A stretch of 61,674 bases of DNA from Anaerolineae bacterium (GTDB lineage: Bacteria > Chloroflexota > Anaerolineae > Aggregatilineales > Aggregatilineaceae): positions 1 through 61,674 of the forward strand of contig JAFGHR010000030.1 in the NCBI GenBank assembly GCA_016930015.1, in the 5' to 3' direction. Shown here one piece after another: positions 57,647-61,674 of the stretch. The notes below the pieces were generated by a model. The model did no database searches. It had not been told where the DNA came from and saw nothing but the letters and a program-made list of their open reading frames with translations. Made by a program: the position numbers and the translations under genes. Positions within the stretch are counted from its first letter, which is position 1; every line of letters starts with the position of its first letter.

Positions 57647-57852
57647 CAGAGCAACCGCTTCAAAAAAATCTGACGTCCCTCCCCTCCGGGCTTTAGCCCG
57701 CAGGCTGCGCCCGGTTTCCCCTCCCCAGCCGAGCTATGGAGGGGAAAAATACGTGTGTTCAAGTCCCCCGTCCAGCTTGGCTGGAAGGGGGATTTAGGGG
57801 GGAGGCGTTGCTTAAAAATCATCCCCCCATTTGAGGCACCATCCCGCACCCC
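57647..57852 (-). mobile_element. MITE-like element, copy 5
   Basis: About 206 bp from CAGAGCAACCGCTTCAAA to TTTGAGGCACCATCCCG. It contains the GGGCTTTAGCCC palindrome, CCCCTCCCCAGCCGAGCTATGGAGGGG and GTCCAGCTTGGCTGGA. The ends are imperfect inverted repeats; no convincing target duplication. It occupies most of the 379-base gap between pfkA and the next minus-strand gene. Confidence 0.65.
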
Positions 57853-57858
57853 TTAACG

Positions 57859-59217
57859 TTATCGTTTCTCCACTTTTGCCGTTTCGGCCATCCGGCTGAT
57901 ATCACTCTGGAACATGGGATATAGTTCTTCGGGAATCACCAGGTTCCACAATGACGCCATGGTCTCATCCATCGGTACCGCAAACTGCACTGTACGTATC
58001 TCGTCAGGGGCATCAACGTCGGTAAAAACACGCCCGGTGATGGGGTTGTCGGTAACAACATCCACCCGAAAAGCGCACAATCCACCATCAACTTTGACCG
58101 TTTTCAACGTCACACGCTCACTGCCCGCCGTCAGCGATGATGGCGGGTTATCTTCCAGCGGCTCAAGCGCCTCACACGTGAAACTATTCACGCCGATGTC
58201 TAACGTGTCGATGGTCCGCAGCCCCTCAAACGTCAAGGTAATCGGAGCCCCGGCCATTGACAGTGTGATCGGGTTTGTTTCCACAATGACCAGGCCGCCA
58301 TTCTGAATCGTCACCTGGTTAAGATTGGTTTCCAGGTTGGCCCATGACGTGTTAAGGTCATCGAACGTCAAGACCTCCTCAAGCGCCTGCTGCCAGGTAT
58401 CCCACCAATCATCACCCTGAATGGCCGCGTACCAGCTTCGCGGCACAGAGATCGAGATATCATAGGTGTCAACTTCAAAATCAACAGTTTTACGCCCAAG
58501 ATCGCCGGGCAAATAGACGGCCAGCATATCGCCGGGGCCGACACTCATGCTGGTGTAGCTCAGCGCGCCGCAGAGGATCGCAGGCAGCAAAACGATCACC
58601 ACCAGCGCGATCAGGCAGCCCGGCATACAGCCGCAGCCGCTGAATAAACCGCAGCCGCTGCACCCAAACAACCCACTCAATACCCCGCAGCCGCTGCACC
58701 CACCACCCCGCCGGACAGTCTGAATCTGTTGTTGGGGCGGCGCACCGTATACCGGCAGATAGCCCCCTGCTGGCGGCTGTCCTGGCTGCGCGGGCGGTGC
58801 GCCAGTCGGCCCCTGGGCCGCGTAGTATCCGGGCGGCGCATAGGGTGACGGCTGGCCTGGCGGCGGCGTGCCATACGGTGCCGGGGTGCCATACGGTGCA
58901 ACTTCCGACGGTTGCACACTTTCCGGCGGCGTGCCATACGGCACCGGGGTGCCATACGCTGGCGGCGCATCCTGGACGCCGTATACCTGGTCCGCTTCTG
59001 CTTTGAGCTGCCGCGCCTGGGGATTTTCCGGGTTGATCCGCAGAATTTCATTCAGCGCGCGTTGGTATTCAGCCTGATCACCAGCCACAGAGGCCAGCCA
59101 CAGCCATGCCATTTCGTTGTTGGGGTCACTCTGGACCACCTGCCGTAAAAGTTGGCGGGCTTCGTCACGACGGCCAGCCTGGGCCAACTCGACAGCCTGA
59201 TGCAATTGGGGGGACAT
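57859..59217 (-). CDS. TPR / Cys-rich juxtamembrane / single-TM protein, paralogue B
   Basis: 452 residues. N-terminal TPR pair (about 5-75; AGRRDEARQLLRQVVQSDPNNEMAWLWLASVAGDQAEYQRALNEIL), then a repeat of YGTP and PPGQPSPYAPPG units (about 85-160). A glycine/cysteine-rich block follows (CSGCGVLSGLFGCSGCGLFSGCGCMPGC) directly before the membrane segment (LIALVVIVLLPAILCGALSY). The outer domain (about 225-452) contains ISVPRSWYAA, as in paralogue A. The nine cysteines of the block could bind metal or be acylated. Function unknown. Confidence 0.78.
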   Translation of the reverse strand: MSPQLHQAVELAQAGRRDEARQLLRQVVQSDPNNEMAWLWLASVAGDQAEYQRALNEILRINPENPQARQLKAEADQVYGVQDAPPAYGTPVPYGTPPESVQPSEVAPYGTPAPYGTPPPGQPSPYAPPGYYAAQGPTGAPPAQPGQPPAGGYLPVYGAPPQQQIQTVRRGGGCSGCGVLSGLFGCSGCGLFSGCGCMPGCLIALVVIVLLPAILCGALSYTSMSVGPGDMLAVYLPGDLGRKTVDFEVDTYDISISVPRSWYAAIQGDDWWDTWQQALEEVLTFDDLNTSWANLETNLNQVTIQNGGLVIVETNPITLSMAGAPITLTFEGLRTIDTLDIGVNSFTCEALEPLEDNPPSSLTAGSERVTLKTVKVDGGLCAFRVDVVTDNPITGRVFTDVDAPDEIRTVQFAVPMDETMASLWNLVIPEELYPMFQSDISRMAETAKVEKR

Positions 59218-59346
59218 CGCAGTGTTTCTCCTAACTGGGGCGATGCCAGACGCATCGCGGATTGCATAATGATTATGCTCTACAAATCTGTCTTACGACA
59301 AGTCCGATCAGTTTAAAAGATTTTGTTATTTTTAGCCGCTTGACAC

Positions 59347-60177
59347 TTACCTGTACACACGCGTCAGCAAACGATCCATTATGGCCGGGAAACGCCGCCC
59401 GGCCCAGATGAACAAACTATCGATCGTCCGCGCGGACAGCGTGCGGGGCTGCCGTTCGAGCGCATGCGCGATCGCCAACGCGACTTCACCCGGCTGGAGC
59501 GTAGGCCAGCGCGTCGCGACCTGGCCCGGATAACCGAGACGTTTTTCGGCAAACTCGGTGCGCGTCTGCCCCACATGCACCACCGACACCCCAATCCGGT
59601 CCGCGCGTAGTTCGCCGCGCAGCGAGCGCCCCAGCGCATCGACGGCGGCTTTGCTGGCGCTGTACACCGCCGCATACGGCCCTGGCACCGGCCCCAGAAT
59701 CGACGAGATCAGCACGATATACCCGCCGCCGCTCGCACGCATGGCCGGGACTGCCGCCCGCACGCTGTGAATCACGCCGTCGATATTGGTACGCAGCACG
59801 GTTTCCAGGTCGGCCCAGTCAGCCTCCACCAGCGCGCCGCGATGCCCGATCCCGGCGTTGGCGACCAGCACATCCAGGCGGTTGTATTCCGCCAGCGCCA
59901 GCGCGACCGCGCGCCGCATCGCGTCCGGATCGGTGACATCGGCTTCGACGGGCAGCAGCGCGCCGGGCAGATTCTCGCGCTCGACTTCGGCCTTCAGATC
60001 GTTCAGGCGATCCAGGCGGCGGGCAGTCGCCGTCACCTGGTCACCCAGCGCCGCAAACAGCAGCGACGACGACTTCCCGATCCCAGAACTGGCGCCCGTG
60101 ATCAGAATCGAGCGCGGCTTGTGTTCCCGCACAAACAGTTTTTCGTAAAAATTCAACCCCGATTGTTGTTGTTTCAT
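59347..60177 (-). CDS. short-chain dehydrogenase/reductase
   Basis: 276 residues, classical SDR fold. NAD(P)-binding TGASSGIG (about 24-31), NAG in VLVANAGIGHRG, catalytic Ser in VLISSILG, and YxxxK in YSASKAA. R52-R53 after the second strand (TARRLDRL) favour NADP(H). An N-terminal extension of about 18 residues precedes the Rossmann strand. Substrate unknown. The secreted beta-propeller gene is 38 bases upstream on the same strand. Confidence 0.9.
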   Translation of the reverse strand: MKQQQSGLNFYEKLFVREHKPRSILITGASSGIGKSSSLLFAALGDQVTATARRLDRLNDLKAEVERENLPGALLPVEADVTDPDAMRRAVALALAEYNRLDVLVANAGIGHRGALVEADWADLETVLRTNIDGVIHSVRAAVPAMRASGGGYIVLISSILGPVPGPYAAVYSASKAAVDALGRSLRGELRADRIGVSVVHVGQTRTEFAEKRLGYPGQVATRWPTLQPGEVALAIAHALERQPRTLSARTIDSLFIWAGRRFPAIMDRLLTRVYR

Positions 60178-60215
60178 GCCATCATCCTATCGTTGGGTCA
60201 ACCCGCACAAACACA

Positions 60216-61472
60216 TCACCGGATCGGGCGCGCGACGACGCCCCACACATCATCATGGATATCGTCGACGGCGCCGCTGGTAACGTCGATGCGCCACAGG
60301 TGCGTGGCGGGCATGTAACCGCGCAGCGCCGGGTCGGTGGGACTGGTGCCCGCCGCGATCTGGCCGTTATTGATCGCATTCACGAGCGCGGTATTAGGAT
60401 CAACCACCACCGCGAATACGTAATTTTGGGTCGCCGCCAACGAACTCACGCCGTACACGTCGGGACGCCACGCCAGTTCACGGATCAGGCCGTTCACCAG
60501 GTTCAGCCGGTAAAGCACCATGTTCGCGCTGCGGATATCGACCGAAAACGGCGGACCGGCGGTCAGGGTAAGCGGCGTATTCGCTTCGCGCCGGGCCATG
60601 ATATACAGCGCGGTATCATCCGGCGCCCATGCGATGCGCTCGACGGTGCCCAGTCCGCCCGCGATATCCGGCGCGAAATCGCGCGTGCCGCCCGTGATCA
60701 GGTCGATCACGCGGATCACGCCGCCGGTCGTGGGTCCGGCCAGGTGCGAGCGCGTCGAATTGGCGGCAGCGGCGCCGGGCAAAAACGCGTCATCGTATAC
60801 CCAAAAATCACCCGTGCCGGGATCGTACAGGGCCAAACCCGGCGCAGGAAAGCAGCACGTTCCGAAGATATTCGAGCCGTAGGTCGGCCACAGGTTCGGG
60901 CGGCCCATGCCCAGCAAGCCGCCGTCGCGCACATATGACGCCGCCGCGAACGACACGTCAGCGCGGGAGGCGCCCGGCTCGTAACGTCCGAAATACCCGG
61001 TCAGCCGCCCGACACCACCGTCCAGCAGCGTCAGGTCCAGGTCACGCAGCGGGAACGCCACACTGCCCCCGGTTACGTCCTGCGGCGCGGTCGATTCCAG
61101 GTAGTAGAGCATGCGTGCATCCTGCGATATCGCGATGGTGCGCCCGTAGTAGCCGGGAATCTTGGCCGCTGCACCGCCGCGCGCACCGGTCGCGTACAGC
61201 CCATCGTCGCGGGCGATGTACAGCGTCATGCCGTCCGCCGTCCAGAACAGGCGCGCGCCCTGCCCGTAGGTGAACGTCGGGCCGGTGGGTTCGACCGCCT
61301 GCCCGCTGGCATCGGCCAGCGTCACCGTGTTTTGATAGACGTAAGCCAGCGCCACCGCGCCGTCGATTTGGGCAGCAGTACGGTTGTGCAAGCCGCCTGC
61401 TGCCGGGATCACGATCATGGACACGGCCAGCATACACAATACGATCTGACGTATCGATTTGTAGCGGTTCAA
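60216..61472 (-). CDS. secreted WD40/TolB-like beta-propeller protein, TTG start
   Basis: 418 residues. TTG at 61472 is supported by AGGAGG seven bases upstream. The signal peptide is IVLCMLAVSMIVIPAAGG. Repeats of the type LFWTADGMTLYIARDDGLY, IAISQDARMLYYLEST and IAWAPDDTALYIMARR are blades of a TolB-like propeller. No catalytic residues seen. Likely an extracellular binding protein; followed by an SDR gene on the same strand. Confidence 0.78.
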   Translation of the reverse strand: MNRYKSIRQIVLCMLAVSMIVIPAAGGLHNRTAAQIDGAVALAYVYQNTVTLADASGQAVEPTGPTFTYGQGARLFWTADGMTLYIARDDGLYATGARGGAAAKIPGYYGRTIAISQDARMLYYLESTAPQDVTGGSVAFPLRDLDLTLLDGGVGRLTGYFGRYEPGASRADVSFAAASYVRDGGLLGMGRPNLWPTYGSNIFGTCCFPAPGLALYDPGTGDFWVYDDAFLPGAAAANSTRSHLAGPTTGGVIRVIDLITGGTRDFAPDIAGGLGTVERIAWAPDDTALYIMARREANTPLTLTAGPPFSVDIRSANMVLYRLNLVNGLIRELAWRPDVYGVSSLAATQNYVFAVVVDPNTALVNAINNGQIAAGTSPTDPALRGYMPATHLWRIDVTSGAVDDIHDDVWGVVARPIR

Positions 61473-61553
61473 GCCAGCGCCTCCTGAAGTGAGATCACCT
61501 GCTCACAGTGTACCGCAGCCCTCAACAGAGATAAAACCGTAAAGTCCTGTTGT

Positions 61554-61674
61554 CAGGGTAATCGCTTCAAATGGACGGTTAAGCTTTTGAGCAACGCCTT
61601 CCCCCTAAATCCCCCGTCCAGCCAAGCTGGACGGGGGACTTGACAACGCGCAACCGGCTGTTTTTTCCCCTCCA
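61554..61674 (+). mobile_element. MITE-like element, copy 6, cut by window edge
   Basis: Begins CAGGGTAATCGCTTCAAATGG at 61554 and continues through AACGCCTTCCCCCTAAATCCCC and the palindrome GTCCAGCCAAGCTGGAC to the end of the window. The left half is identical in layout to copies 2 and 3. Confidence 0.7.

Overview
The window reads as ordinary chromosome from a Chloroflexota bacterium, most likely of the Anaerolineae type. This is inferred from moderately GC-rich DNA, many secreted SH3b, DUF11 and TPR-plus-transmembrane proteins, PAS/GAF histidine kinases, a receiver-CpaE-like ATPase, TIR domains of the FINYRRxDS type, and no sign of LPS or outer-membrane genes. No rRNA, tRNA, CRISPR array, prophage or complete insertion sequence was recognised.

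Layout. 1-1816: xylose pathway (xylA then xylB, minus strand, xylB cut by the window edge). 1915-4528: a TIR-uracil-DNA-glycosylase fusion, divergent from a receiver-CpaE-like ATPase. 4724-16433: a secreted SH3b/discoidin-like protein, AlkC, and a giant secreted beta-helix/DUF11 protein built from nearly identical DNA repeats. 16756-25737: a small unknown gene, a CYTH phosphatase, a 7TM histidine kinase, malQ, a flavodoxin, a ROK fructokinase, a MazG-like pyrophosphohydrolase and a methylmalonyl-CoA mutase large subunit. 25883-31239: an AT-rich TIR gene, a nitrilase-family amidohydrolase, a small secreted SH3-like protein with a striking upstream repeat cluster, a PMT-type glycosyltransferase and a tail-anchored protein. 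31433-40509: secA, a winged-helix/KaiC-like/membrane operon, and a membrane/GAF-histidine kinase/adenosine deaminase operon. 40601-49013: a secreted lectin-like SH3b protein, a small CxxC protein, SRAP (HMCES/YedK), an AT-rich island (pseudo-hydrolase plus membrane TPR-like protein), an acidic membrane protein and mutM. 49083-61472: a triple-PAS kinase, an SGNH-like SH3b protein, a small membrane protein, two TPR-membrane paralogues, two phosphofructokinases (PPi-type and ATP-type signatures), an SDR and a secreted beta-propeller-like protein.

How the parts fit. Sugar catabolism is well represented (xylose entry, maltodextrin disproportionation, fructose phosphorylation, two PFKs). DNA and nucleotide maintenance is another theme (TIR-UDG, AlkC, SRAP, MutM, MazG). 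Signalling is carried by three large histidine kinases and a KaiC-like module. Between genes lies a family of 186-228 bp palindrome-rich, MITE-like elements with CAGGG ends; two copies retain convincing 10-bp target duplications and a third a degenerate one.

The best candidate for something undescribed is the TIR-UDG fusion at 1915-3009. It keeps the family-4 UDG active-site motifs and the TIR glutamate, yet all four iron-sulfur cysteines are replaced. A damage- or modified-base-sensing NADase, possibly in phage defence, is an inference.
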